Positions 30,740 to 42,440 of a stretch of 64,000 bases of DNA are shown here, in pieces. The notes below the pieces were generated by a model, which saw only the letters and a program-made list of their open reading frames with translations, ran no database searches and was not told where the DNA came from. The DNA lies in assembly GCA_963576725.1 (NCBI GenBank), contig OY755251.1:38324048-38388047 (forward strand). Reading direction: 5' to 3'. A program made the position numbers and the translations under genes. Each line of letters opens with the position of its first letter. Position 1 is the first letter of the stretch. This DNA comes from Azorinus chamasolen (Eukaryota > Mollusca > Bivalvia > Cardiida > Solecurtidae).

Positions 30740-31124
30740 ATGCTAAGTCTGAAATTCCACCTAGCAAAATTAACAAAGACAAAAACTTCATCTAGTAAAA
30801 TAGACTAAGTCGAAATTCCGTCTAAGAAAATCTCAAGAATAGTTCAATGTCATTTTTTCCTGCTAGTTTGAAAAGTAAAGTTTATTTTTCCGCCTTACTA
30901 CACCGAAAAAAATCTGGCTTATAGTTTCCGTCTAAATTGTTATCATTTCCTGCTAAAATTAAGGCGGGAATTCAGATTTTCTTAGACGGCTTTTAGCAAA
31001 ATTCCGTGTCCGTGTAGTGATAGCAGGAAAATCTGATATTTTGCCATTTTCAGGGCGTAATCCGTCTAAATTCCAGGCGTATTCCGCTTAATAATTTCGT
31101 ACAGGAACTACCCATTTGTTAGTG
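30740..31124. repeat. Right sub-terminal repeats and end of the CACTA element
   Basis: Words such as AGACTAAGTCGAAATTCCGT, AAGGCGGGAATTC and TTCCAGGCGTATTCCGCTTA mirror the left block: GTACGAAA...AAGCGGA.TACGCC at the left corresponds to its complement here. Ends AACTACCCATTTGTTAGTG. Confidence 0.65.
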
Positions 31125-31149
31125 TGTCCGTCCGTCTGTCCGTCCGTCC

Positions 31150-32216
31150 GTCCGTTAGCAATTTCTTGTGCAACTAACTCCTCCTTTATTTTTCAACATA
31201 ATTTCTTCAAACTTTCAGGAATGATAGATACTGATGTGTAGTTGTGCATATCAGTGAGATAACTCTCATATCATTTTTCATTCTGGAGTTATTGCCCTTT
31301 GATAGTTTTGGGTAGCAATTTCTTGTGCAACTAACTCCTCCTTTATTTTTCAACATAATTTCTTCAAACTTTCAGGAATGAAAGATACTGATGTGTAGTT
31401 GTGCATATCAGTGAGATAACTCTCATATCATTTTTCATTCTTGAGTTATTGCCCTTTGATAGTTTCGGGTAGCAATTTCTTGTGCAACTAACTCCTCCTT
31501 TATTTTTCAACATAATTTCTTCAAACTTTCAGGAATGATAGATACTGATGTGTAGTTGTGCATATCAGTGAGATAACTCTCATATCATTTTTCATTCTGG
31601 AGTTATTGCCCTTTGATAGTTTTGGGTAGCAATTTCTTGTGCAACTAACTCCTCCTTTATTTTTCAACATAATTTCTTCAAACTTTCAGGAATGAAAGAT
31701 ACTGATGTGTAGTTGTGCATATCAGTGAGATAACTCTCATATCATTTTTCATTCTTGAGTTATTGCCCTTTGATAGTTTCGGGTAGCAATTTCTTGTGCA
31801 ACTAACTCCTCCTTTATTTTTCAACATAATTTCTTCAAACTTTCAGGAATGATAGATACTGATGTGTAGTTGTGCATATCAGTAAGATAACTATCATATC
31901 ATTTTTCATTCTGGAGTTATTGCCCTTTGATAGTTTCGGGTAGCAATTTCTTGTGCAACTAACTCCTCCTTTATTTTTCAACATAATTTCTTCAAACTTT
32001 CAGGAATGATAGATACTGATGTGTAGTTGTGCATATCAGTGAGATAACTCTCATATCATTGTTCATTCTGGAGTTATTGCCCTTTGATAGTTTCGGGTAG
32101 CAATTTCTTGTGCAACTAACTCCTCCTTTATTTTTCAACATAATTTCTTCAAACTTTCAGGAATGATAGATACTGATGTGTAGTTGTGCATATCAGTGAG
32201 ATAACTCTCATATCAT
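31150..32216 (+). repeat. 157-bp array A1 (seven units)
   Basis: Units begin TAGCAATTTCTTGTGCAACT at 31154, 31312, 31469, 31627, 31784, 31941 and 32098. Units 1-2 and 3-4 form an identical pair (GATAG/ttTTGGG then GAAAG/ttcTTGAG), a two-unit higher-order repeat. Units 5 and 6 have private variants (AGTAAGATAACTATC; ATTGTTCATTC) that mark later events. Confidence 0.9.
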
Positions 32217-34402
32217 TTTTAGGGTTTCGGCTTTTGCCGAAATCCTTATAAAATGGATTGCGACTCAAACTATGGCGGAAAACCCTATTGCACGAGCGCT
32301 ACCTAGCGGGAATCCCCCTAAGAGAATACGCGCATGTGCAGTGCTTGGCTTACAATCCGGTTCGGAATCTTACAAAATATTTATAATGAAATATGGAAGG
32401 TGGATCCATTAGCAAACAGAGCAGACCCTGAATCTATGGGAGCGAGCTGTCTGATCTGGGTCGAATCTATTTGCAGATGCATGAAAACAAGATTATATGG
32501 GGAAATTAAGGGTTAAATAGACTTCTTCTGTTCTTTACGTCCTTTACAGTATAAAGGTTACAGCGCACTGGTGGTCAGTAGTGCAGGGCAACTGTTACAT
32601 CATGCTAAACTCTCTAGAGGTCATACGCTTAACTCTTTGCACGCTAGCTGCGAAACTGTGATTACCTATGCAAACAGTTTGGATCCAGATGAGAGGCCAC
32701 ATAATTCTGCGTCTCATCAGGATCCAAACTGTTTGTCATCTTGATCATATTTTTGCATAAAATGAAAGAAAGTTTATTGAAGAATTGAAGCAGACGTCAA
32801 TTGTTGCAAACGAAACATCACTCAGCATTATAAGGATTAAGCAAGCTGTAGAAATCTGTAATATCGTCTGCTTCAGGTTTGTCATCATTTGAATTTCTAA
32901 AAGATCAGTTTTAGGCATTTTGACCTAAGGCAAAATTGTCACAAGTAGTAAACAGTTTAGATTTTGGTCCGACAGTTACTTGGTATTAGATCTGAATCCA
33001 AACAGGGTGTCCCACTTTTCCAGCCTTTATTGTTTCAGTAGCTTGGATGGTAGTATTAACAATTACTATTAAAAGGAAACAAGGGTTTTTGTATCCTTTA
33101 TATTATTGAAAAATCATTAAAATGAAAAAAAGGAGAAAGGCAAACAAAATGAGACAAAGCACTTTCTTATCTTTTAATTTATATACATTTCATCATTTAT
33201 TGATTTACGTGTCAGGCTTATAGTATCTTATAGTGTCTTATAGTATCTTATAGTAATGTATGTAATTCATTTCTAATTCATATCATTTATTTCTATGACG
33301 CCGGTTACTGATCAGGGTCTGTAGTGTTTACTACAGCACTAACTGTAATTTGCATGTATGACTATAATTTATTTTTAATTATATCATTTATTGATATACT
33401 TGTTACATGTATGATGCTGCAAACAGCAAAGACCCTGGCCAGTTGTGGTAACTGATCGGGGTATGTATTGTTTGCAGCACAGACTCACAAATTGACCCTG
33501 AACAGACTCACACTCGCAGTCTCCTCAGGAAGAAGTAAGAAAATACAACACAATCACACAAAAAGACAAGGTATAGGCATGGATAAACTATTAAGGGTCT
33601 TTTCTGTTTGCAAAAGCACAGAAAGGCTTATTTTGCTCAGACAAATTGTACCCGATATGGAACCCTGAAATCGTCTTCACTATATAATATAAAGTGAAAC
33701 AATATTATGTGTCTAACAACCCATATACCAATGGGAGGTTTTTCTTCAAATTTTCACCCATGATAAGCTGTCAACCTTAATGTGAAGATTTTCTTAAAGA
33801 ATGTAATTATTGCTCTGACCATTTTACCAGAGTTATGGGACTCTGAAATTTTCTTCACTGTATAACACATAGTCAAAAGTGCTTGATATAGAGACACTAT
33901 TGTTAGGGGGAGTGGTGCATCAAAAACAATTTTCTAGTTAATTTTATTTTCCCTGTTGTATCCTGCCATGCTAAGTTGAAATATATTTGTTACTTTATAA
34001 TTTGTCATATTGTTAATATCACCCCACAGTATATTTGGCAATTATTGTGTAGGGTATTTAGAATCATAAGGAATGTGTCTAAAATTGGTGGAAGTGTATA
34101 TATGGATAAGTGAATGATGCTTGCTAATTACTGTTATGGTCCACCAGATAGTAGCAGAAGTATGACCCTTACTTTCAAATAATGCAGTGATGGCTATATA
34201 CTACATTAAACATCAATTTTGGCTCTATTGGCACAAAGTGGCAAGTTGAGCTATTGGAATCGCACTGTGTGTGACATGTTCATAAAACAATTCTTTAAAT
34301 GTCTTCCAAACTACTGACATGATTTTCAGAAAAATCCACAGCAAACAATCAATATAATAAATATATATTATGTCCGAAACCTTCAGTACTGTCAGTACTT
34401 TG
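32217..34402 (+). mobile_element. 'AGGGTTTCGG' element, first copy
   Basis: TTTTTAGGGTTTCGGCTTTT folds on GCCGAAATCC; the 3' end GTCCGAAACCTTCAG, TACTGTCAGTACTTTGATT carries a third arm copy (CCGAAACCT). It splits a 157-bp unit between CATATCATTT and TTCATTCTGG. Interior includes a truncated M1 palindrome (32374-32515), a GGATCCAGATGAGAG palindrome (32665-32745), and CTTATAGTATCTTATAGTGT repeats near 33210. Open frames at 32334 and 33468 are repeat-derived. Confidence 0.65.
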
Positions 34403-35186
34403 ATTCATTCTGGAGTTATTGCCCTTTGATAGTTTCGGGTAGCAATTTCTTGTGCAACTAACTCCTCCTTTATTTTTCAACATAATTTCTTCAAACTTTC
34501 AGGAATGATATATACTGATGTGTAGTTGTGCATATCAGTGAGATAACTCTCATATCATTTTTCATTCTGGAGTTATTGCCCTTTGATAGTTTTGGGTAGC
34601 AATTTCTTGTGCAACTAACTCCTCCTTTATTTTTCAACATAATTTCTTCAAACTTTCAGGAATGAAAGATACTGATGTGTAGTTGTGCATATCAGTGAGA
34701 TAACTCTCATATCATTTTTCATTCTTGAGTTATTGCCCTTTGATAGTTTCGGGTAGCAATTTCTTGTGCAACTAACTCCTCCTTTATTTTTCAACATAAT
34801 TTCTTCAAACTTTCAGGAATGATAGATACTGATGTGTAGTTGTGCATATCAGTAAGATAACTATCATATCATTTTTCATTCTGGAGTTATTGCCCTTTGA
34901 TAGTTTCGGGTAGCAATTTCTTGTGCAACTAACTCCTCCTTTATTTTTCAACATAATTTCTTCAAACTTTCAGGAATGATAGATACTGATGTGTAGTTGT
35001 GCATATCAGTGAGATAACTCTCATATCATTGTTCATTCTGGAGTTATTGCCCTTTGATAGTTTCGGGTAGCAATTTCTTGTGCAACTAACTCCTCCTTTA
35101 TTTTTCAACATAATTTCTTCAAACTTTCAGGAATGATAGATACTGATGTGTAGTTGTGCATATCAGTGAGATAACTCTCATATCAT

Positions 35187-37372
35187 TTTTAGGGTTTCGG
35201 CTTTTGCCGAAATCCTTATAAAATGGATTGCGACTCAAACTATGGCGGAAAACCCTATTGCACGAGCGCTACCTAGCGGGAATCCCCCTAAGAGAATACG
35301 CGCATGTGCAGTGCTTGGCTTACAATCCGGTTCGGAATCTTACAAAATATTTATAATGAAATATGGAAGGTGGATCCATTAGCAAACAGAGCAGACCCTG
35401 AATCTATGGGAGCGAGCTGTCTGATCTGGGTCGAATCTATTTGCAGATGCATGAAAACAAGATTATATGGGGAAATTAAGGGTTAAATAGACTTCTTCTG
35501 TTCTTTACGTCCTTTACAGTATAAAGGTTACAGCGCACTGGTGGTCAGTAGTGCAGGGCAACTGTTACATCATGCTAAACTCTCTAGAGGTCATACGCTT
35601 AACTCTTTGCACGCTAGCTGCGAAACTGTGATTACCTATGCAAACAGTTTGGATCCAGATGAGAGGCCACATAATTCTGCGTCTCATCAGGATCCAAACT
35701 GTTTGTCATCTTGATCATATTTTTGCATAAAATGAAAGAAAGTTTATTGAAGAATTGAAGCAGACGTCAATTGTTGCAAACGAAACATCACTCAGCATTA
35801 TAAGGATTAAGCAAGCTGTAGAAATCTGTAATATCGTCTGCTTCAGGTTTGTCATCATTTGAATTTCTAAAAGATCAGTTTTAGGCATTTTGACCTAAGG
35901 CAAAATTGTCACAAGTAGTAAACAGTTTAGATTTTGGTCCGACAGTTACTTGGTATTAGATCTGAATCCAAACAGGGTGTCCCACTTTTCCAGCCTTTAT
36001 TGTTTCAGTAGCTTGGATGGTAGTATTAACAATTACTATTAAAAGGAAACAAGGGTTTTTGTATCCTTTATATTATTGAAAAATCATTAAAATGAAAAAA
36101 AGGAGAAAGGCAAACAAAATGAGACAAAGCACTTTCTTATCTTTTAATTTATATACATTTCATCATTTATTGATTTACGTGTCAGGCTTATAGTATCTTA
36201 TAGTGTCTTATAGTATCTTATAGTAATGTATGTAATTCATTTCTAATTCATATCATTTATTTCTATGACGCCGGTTACTGATCAGGGTCTGTAGTGTTTA
36301 CTACAGCACTAACTGTAATTTGCATGTATGACTATAATTTATTTTTAATTATATCATTTATTGATATACTTGTTACATGTATGATGCTGCAAACAGCAAA
36401 GACCCTGGCCAGTTGTGGTAACTGATCGGGGTATGTATTGTTTGCAGCACAGACTCACAAATTGACCCTGAACAGACTCACACTCGCAGTCTCCTCAGGA
36501 AGAAGTAAGAAAATACAACACAATCACACAAAAAGACAAGGTATAGGCATGGATAAACTATTAAGGGTCTTTTCTGTTTGCAAAAGCACAGAAAGGCTTA
36601 TTTTGCTCAGACAAATTGTACCCGATATGGAACCCTGAAATCGTCTTCACTATATAATATAAAGTGAAACAATATTATGTGTCTAACAACCCATATACCA
36701 ATGGGAGGTTTTTCTTCAAATTTTCACCCATGATAAGCTGTCAACCTTAATGTGAAGATTTTCTTAAAGAATGTAATTATTGCTCTGACCATTTTACCAG
36801 AGTTATGGGACTCTGAAATTTTCTTCACTGTATAACACATAGTCAAAAGTGCTTGATATAGAGACACTATTGTTAGGGGGAGTGGTGCATCAAAAACAAT
36901 TTTCTAGTTAATTTTATTTTCCCTGTTGTATCCTGCCATGCTAAGTTGAAATATATTTGTTACTTTATAATTTGTCATATTGTTAATATCACCCCACAGT
37001 ATATTTGGCAATTATTGTGTAGGGTATTTAGAATCATAAGGAATGTGTCTAAAATTGGTGGAAGTGTATATATGGATAAGTGAATGATGCTTGCTAATTA
37101 CTGTTATGGTCCACCAGATAGTAGCAGAAGTATGACCCTTACTTTCAAATAATGCAGTGATGGCTATATACTACATTAAACATCAATTTTGGCTCTATTG
37201 GCACAAAGTGGCAAGTTGAGCTATTGGAATCGCACTGTGTGTGACATGTTCATAAAACAATTCTTTAAATGTCTTCCAAACTACTGACATGATTTTCAGA
37301 AAAATCCACAGCAAACAATCAATATAATAAATATATATTATGTCCGAAACCTTCAGTACTGTCAGTACTTTG
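35187..37372 (+). mobile_element. 'AGGGTTTCGG' element, second (duplicated) copy
   Basis: Identical by eye to 32217-34402. It arose with the 2,970-bp duplication and not by a second insertion, because flanking array units are duplicated with it. Confidence 0.75.
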
Positions 37373-37379
37373 ATTCATT

Positions 37380-37930
37380 CTGGAGTTATTGCCCTTTGAT
37401 AGTTTCGGGTAGCAATTTCTTGTGCAACTAACTCCTCCTTTATTTTTCAACATAATTTCTTCAAACTTTCAGGAATGATATATACTGATGTGTAGTTGTG
37501 CATATCAGTGAGATAACTCTCATATCATTTTTCATTCTGGAGTTATTGCCCTTTGATAGTTTCGGGTAGCAATTTCTTGTGCAACTAACTCCTCCTTTAT
37601 TTTTCAACATAATTTCTTCAAACTTTCAAGAATGATATATACTGATGTGTAGTTGTGCATATCAGTGAGATAACTCTCATATCATTTTTCATTCTGGAGT
37701 TATTGCCCTTTGATAGTTTCGGGTAGCAATTTCTTGTGCAACTAACTCCTCCTTTATTTTTCAACATAATTTCTTCAAACTTTCAGGAATGATAGATATT
37801 GATGTGTCGTTGTGCATATCAGTGAGATAACTCTCATATCATTTTTCATTCTGGATTTATTGCCCTTTGATAGTTTCGGGTAGCAATTTCTTGTGCAACT
37901 AACTCCTCCTTTATTTTTCAACATAATTTT
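37380..37930 (+). repeat. 157-bp array A3
   Basis: Units at 37409, 37566, 37723 and 37880, the last truncated by the 3' terminal segment. The first two carry GATATATAC; the third carries GATAGATATTGATGTGTCG. Confidence 0.85.
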
Positions 37931-37979
37931 ATAGAACAGCCTTCGGGCGTATATTGCCCCGTCTTGCGGTGCTCTTGTT

Positions 37980-39368
37980 AGGTCAATGTGACCTTGACCT
38001 TGAACTTTGACCTCATTTACAAAAAAAGCTTATCCCGAGCATATCTCCTACACTACTTCAGCTAGGATCACCAAATATGGTGTGTGAGTACATCTTGGGA
38101 TGGCGGAGTGTCGCATACTATTTATAGGTCAATGTGACCTTGGACTTCATTTACAAAAAAAGCTTGTCCGGAGCATATCTCCTACACTACTTCAGCTAGG
38201 ATCACCAAATATGGTGTGTGAGTACATCTTGGGTTGGCGGAGTGTCGCATACTATTTATAGGTCAATGTGACCTTGGACTTCATTTACAAGAAAAACTTG
38301 TCCGGAGCATACCTCCTATATGGAATCAGCTAGGATCACCAAATATGGTGTGTGATGTCATCTTGGGTTGGCGGAGTATCACATACTATTTTTAGGTCAA
38401 TACGACCTTGACCTTGAACTTTGACCTCATTTGCAAAAAAGGCTTATCCGTAGCGGAATCAGCTAGGATCACCAAATATGGTGTGTGAGTTCATCTTGGG
38501 TTGGTGGAGTGTCACGTACTATTTTTAGGTCAATGTTACCTTGTCCTTGAACTTTGACCTCATTTGCAAAAAAGCTTGTCCGGAGCATATCTCCTACACT
38601 ACTTCAGCTAGGATCACCAAATGTGGTGTGTCAGTACATTTTGGGATGGCGGAGTGTCACATACTATTATAGGTCAATGTGACCTTGACCTTGGGCTTTA
38701 TTTACAAAAACACTTGTCAGGAGAATACCTCCTATACGGAATCAGCTATGAACACCAAATATGATGTGCGAGTTCATCTTGGGATGGCGGATGTCGCATA
38801 CTATTTTTAGGTCAATGTGACCTTGACCTTTGACCTCAGTTACAAAAAAAACTTGTTCGCAGCATATCTCCTACACTACTTCACCAAATATGTTGTATGA
38901 GTACATCTTGGGATGGCGGAGTGTCGCATACTATTTATAGGTCAAGGTGACCTTGACCTTTGACCTCATTTACAAAAAAAGCTTGTCCGGAAAATGTCTC
39001 CTACATTACTTCAACTATGATCACCAATATGGTGTGTTAGTACATCTTGGGATGACAGAGTGTCGCATACTATTTATAGGTCAATGTGACCTTGACCTTG
39101 GGCTTTATTTACAAAAGAAATTTTGTCAGAAGCATACCTCCTATACCGAATAAGCTAGGATCACCAGATATGGCATGTGAGTTTGTCTTGGGATGGCTGA
39201 GTGTTGCATACTAATTTTAGGTTAATATGACCTTGATCTTGACCTCATTTACAAAAAAGCTTGTCCGGAGCATATCTCCTACACTACTTCAGCTAAGAAC
39301 ACCAAATATGGTGTGTGTGTGTGTGAGTACATATTAGGATGTGACCTTGACCTTGGGCTTCATTTACA
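37980..39368 (+). repeat. Array H, main surviving block
   Basis: About nine units of ~110-155 bp with TTGTCCGGAGCATATCTCCT, ACACTACTTCAGCTAGGATC, ACCAAATATGGTGTGTGAG and AGGTCAATGTGACCTTGACC. Frames of up to 68 codons are repeat-derived. Confidence 0.8.
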
Positions 39369-41092
39369 AAACAAGATGTGTTTGTGAAACACTATGCCCC
39401 TTCGATATGATATTTGACCCTGAAGGATGACCTTGATCTTGACATGTCACCCCTCAAATTGTGCAGCTTCATGGGGTAAAGTAAAAAGTAAAGTACCTAG
39501 TTATAGTCTACTTTCAGTCCGAATGACCGCTCAGCCGACTGTACATTTACTCCCCTGGTCATTGAGTCATTGGCCTACAATATTGAGCACTGCTAACATA
39601 TGGCGCAATCATGCAGCCGCAGTACCGGCGAGTGACCCTCACAGGTACCCATTTTAACCCCTGGATGGAGAGGATGTGCGGGTGGGAGACACGGAAAAGC
39701 GTCTCTGAAATTTCCGGGTGGGACCGGGATTTGAACCCCGGACCTCCGGACTGATAGTCAAGCACGTTACCACTAGACCACCGCCACCTACACATACATA
39801 CCAAATATCAAGTCTGTATCTCTACTGGTTCAAAAGTTATGGCAAATGTTAAAGTCGGTGACCTTTGACCCTGAAAGATGACCTTGACCTTGACATGTTA
39901 CCCCCAAACTGTGCAGCTTCATGAGATACACACTGTCATGTATACCAAATGTCAAGTCTTGTATCTCTACTTGTTCAAAAGTTATGGCCAATGTTAAAGT
40001 CGGTGACCTTTGACCCTGAAAGATGACCTTGACCTTGACATGCCCCCCTTAAACTCAGCAGCTTCATGAGATACACATGCATACCAAATGTCAAGTCTGT
40101 ATCTACAGGTTCAAAAGTTATAGCCAATGTTAAAGTCGGTGACCTTTGACCCTAAAAGATGACCTTTACCTTGACATGTTGCCCCTCAAAATGTGCAGCT
40201 TCATGAGATACACATGCATACCAAATATCAAGACTCTATCTCTATTGGTTCAAAAGTTATGGCCAATTGAAGTTGGTGACCTTTGACCCTGAAGGATGAC
40301 CTTGACTTGTCACCCCTCAAACTGTGCAGTTTCATGAGATACACAAGCATGCCACATATCAAGTCTCTATCTGTTAAAGTCTGTGATTTGATCCATATGT
40401 TTGACCTCTGACCTTTAAGGATGACCTTGACATGTCACCCTCAAAAATGTGCGGCTTTATGAGATACATATGCATGCCAAATATCAAGTCGCTATCTGTA
40501 CTGGCTCAAAAGTTATGACCAATGTTAAAGTTACAGACAAACAAACAGACAATTTGACCTTTGACCCTGAAGGATGATCTTGACCTTGACATGTCATCCC
40601 TCAAACTGTGCAGCTTCATGAGACACACAAGTATGCCAAATATCAAGTCTCTATCTGTACTGGTCCAAAAGTTATGGCCAATGCTAAAGTCGGTGATTTG
40701 ACCCATATATTTGACCTCCGACCTTGAAGGATGACCTTGACCTTGACATGTCACCCCTCAAAATGTGCGGCTTTATGAGATACATATGCATGCCAAATAG
40801 CAAGTCTCTATCTGTACTGGCTCAAAAGTTATGACCAATGTTAAAAGTTGTGTTAAAGTTGCAGACAAAAAACAGACAATTTGACCTCTGACCTTGAAGG
40901 ATGACCTTGACCTTGACATGTCACCCCTGAAATTGTGCGGCTTTATGAGATACATATGCATGCCAAATATCAAGTTTCTATCTGTACTGGCTCAAAAGTT
41001 ATGACCAATGTTAAAGTTGCTGACAAACAGACAGACAAACAGACAGGGCAAAAACAATATGCCCCCCAGATCTGATATGGGGGTCATAAAAA
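39369..41092 (-). mobile_element. 'ATGCCCCC' element on the minus strand, with a SINE inside
   Basis: The left end AACAAGATGTGTTTGTGAAAC...TATGCCCC and right end GGCAAAAACAATATGCCCCC...GGGGGTCATAAAAA are the complements of the ends at 314-3076. The core has ~130-170-bp units. It splits array H between CATTTACAAA and TTGTCTTGAGC. A SINE splits its first unit. Confidence 0.8.
39478..39789 (-). mobile_element. tRNA-derived SINE, full length
   Basis: On the minus strand the head reads GGTGGTCTAGTGGTAACGTG (A box) and GGGGTTCAAATCCC (B box), typical of a pol III tRNA promoter. The acceptor-like GGTGG..../...CCACC pairs. A body of about 240 bp with GCCGGTACTGCGGCTGCATG ends in CTAGGTACTTTACTTTTTAC. 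The host unit joins cleanly on both sides (ggggTA / TAcaca), giving at most a 2-bp duplication. The tRNA-like part is degenerate; no amino-acid identity is claimed. Confidence 0.85.
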
Positions 41093-41215
41093 TTTGTCTT
41101 GAGCTTACCTTCTACACTGAATCAGCTAGGATCACCAAATGTGGTGTGTGAGTTCGTCTTGGGATCACATACTAGTTATAGGTTAATGTGACCACGACCT
41201 TGACCTTTGACCTCA

Positions 41216-42154
41216 TTTTTATACGCCCGTCTTCAGACGGGACGTATTATGTCGTGGCGTTGTCCGTCCGTCCGTCCGTCCGTCTGTCTGTCTGTCTGTC
41301 TGTCCGTCCGTCCGTCCGTCCGTGAACTTTTGTTTGTCCGCTCTCTAACTCGAACAAATTGAATCGGATCCTTTTCAAACTTGGTCAGCATGTATATGGC
41401 CAAAATGACTCGGCTAAGTTCGATAATCAGCAACATCGCCCTGCACACTTCTGAATTATCTCCCCTTTTTTAATAAATTTTTAACAAAATTCTCTTGTCC
41501 GCTCTCTAACTCGAACAAATTGAATCGGATCCTTTTCAAACTTGGTCAGCATGTATATGGCCAAAATGACTCGGCTAAGTTCGATAATCAGCATCATCGC
41601 CCTGCACACTTCTGAATTATCTCCCCTTTTTTATTAACTTTTTAACAAATTTTAAACAAAATTCGTTTTTTGTCCGCTCTCTAACTCAAACAAATAAAAT
41701 CCAATCCTCATCAAACTTAGTCAGCATGTATATAGTCAAAATGACTTGGTCAAGTTCGATAATCACCAACATTGCCCCACCCACTACTAAATTATCTCCC
41801 CTTTTTTTAATATATTTAAGTGGAATTGTTATGTTTAGACACAGAATGCATATATATATATACACCTGGAAACGTTCAGTGTATTTTCTATTTTCTTTTA
41901 AAAATCTATGTATGAAAAGGGGGGTTACTGCAGGAAAAGTCATTGGACTTGTCACAAAATCAATAGCTGTCTTCCCTGTATGGTGATGAAGCTAAGTATT
42001 TAATTTGGTTACAACAGGTCTATATTATATATATAGCTCTACTAGGCAGTTGCCAATGATAGTTTCACATTGTAACAGATTCAATTTCCTATTAAATTGG
42101 CTTATCACTGACTTTGCCGACGGGCGTATTTTGCTGCACAGCGGTGCTCTTGTT
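41216..42154 (+). mobile_element. 'TATACGCCCG' tandem-core element, short copy
   Basis: TTTTTATACGCCCGTCTTCA folds on AGACGGGACGTATTATG; microsatellite (CGTC)n(TGTC)n at 41265-41322; about 2.5 core units (TGTCCGCTCTCTAACTCGAA); 3' GCCGACGGGCGTATTTTGCT, then GCGGTGCTCTTGTT. The third arm CGACGGGCGTATT complements the 5' end. It shares ends but not core with the 14.7-kb element, so the core can differ within one end-family. Confidence 0.85.
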
Positions 42155-42440
42155 AAAAAAGGCTTGTCAGGAGCATATCTTCTACACTACTTCAGCTAGG
42201 ATCACCAAATATGGTTTGTGAGTACATCTTGGGATAGCTGAGTGTCGCATACTATTTATAGGTCAGTGTGACCATGACCTTGACCTTTGACTTAATTTAC
42301 AAAAAAGCTTGTCATCCCTACACCGAATCAGCTAGGATCACTAAATATGGTGTATGAGTTCATCTTCGGATGGTGGAATAATGCATACTTTTTGTAGGTC
42401 ATGTGGCCATGACCTTGACCTTTGATCTCAAATATGAAAA

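Larger units (their letters stand above)
23341..31124 (+). mobile_element. CACTA/EnSpm-type DNA transposon, 7.8 kb
   Basis: The left end CACTCACCAAAGGGTAGTT and the complement of the right end (CACTAACAAATGGGTAGTT) match at 16 of 19 bases. Both ends have sub-terminal arrays of short GGCGGAA/CCGCCTAA-type words (23586-24130 and 30740-31110). The interior has a degraded tnp2-like transposase (28908-29815) and a possible 5' exon. It sits inside a TCCG microsatellite, so a 3-bp target duplication cannot be confirmed. Several TTAA palindromes have since inserted in it. Confidence 0.75.
31780..37540 (+). repeat. Exact 2,970-bp tandem duplication
   Basis: Every landmark from about 31.6-34.5 kb recurs 2,970 bp later, with no difference seen by eye over the 2.2-kb unique block (32217-34402 and 35187-37372). 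The joint array A2 (34403-35186) starts with the variant of array A3 (GATATATAC) and ends with units 4-7 of A1. This is the expected product of unequal crossover between the flanking arrays. Confidence 0.85.
23261..37979 (+). mobile_element. Giant 'TATACGCCCG' tandem-core element (14.7 kb as now interrupted)
   Basis: 5' TTTTTATACGCCCGAAGGGA with a GTCCGTCCGTCTGTCC microsatellite; 3' CAGCCTTCGGGCGTATATTG then CGGTGCTCTTGTT. CCTTCGGGCGTATA at the 3' end complements TATACGCCCGAAGG at the 5' end, which ties the two ends together across 14.7 kb. The microsatellite is split by the CACTA element (23341-31124). The core is ~157-bp units (31150-37930), itself split by an inserted element that is now duplicated. 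It interrupts the H array between ...ATTTTT and AGGTCAATG. Confidence 0.75.
22841..42440 (+). repeat. Host tandem array H (~145 bp units), split by three elements
   Basis: Units read GTGTGTGAGTACATCTTGGG, ATGGCGGAGTGTCGCATACT, ATTTATAGGTCAATGTGACC, TTGACCTT...CATTTACAA and CTTGTCCGGAGCATATCTCC. They occupy 22980-23260, 37980-39368, 41093-41215 and 42155-42440; joining those pieces restores the unit order at each junction. Many units carry AGGTCAATGTGACCT (for example 37980-37994). At least ten units remain. Confidence 0.8.

Noticed and set aside
32334..33668. Small frames at 32334 and 33468, repeated at 35304 and 36438
   Set aside because: They lie in MITE text inside a mobile element and are duplicated only because of the 2,970-bp duplication.
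39720..39790. Functional tRNA gene
   Set aside because: The A and B boxes are present, but the stems have mismatches and the tRNA-like part is joined to a SINE body that recurs at 46335-46617.
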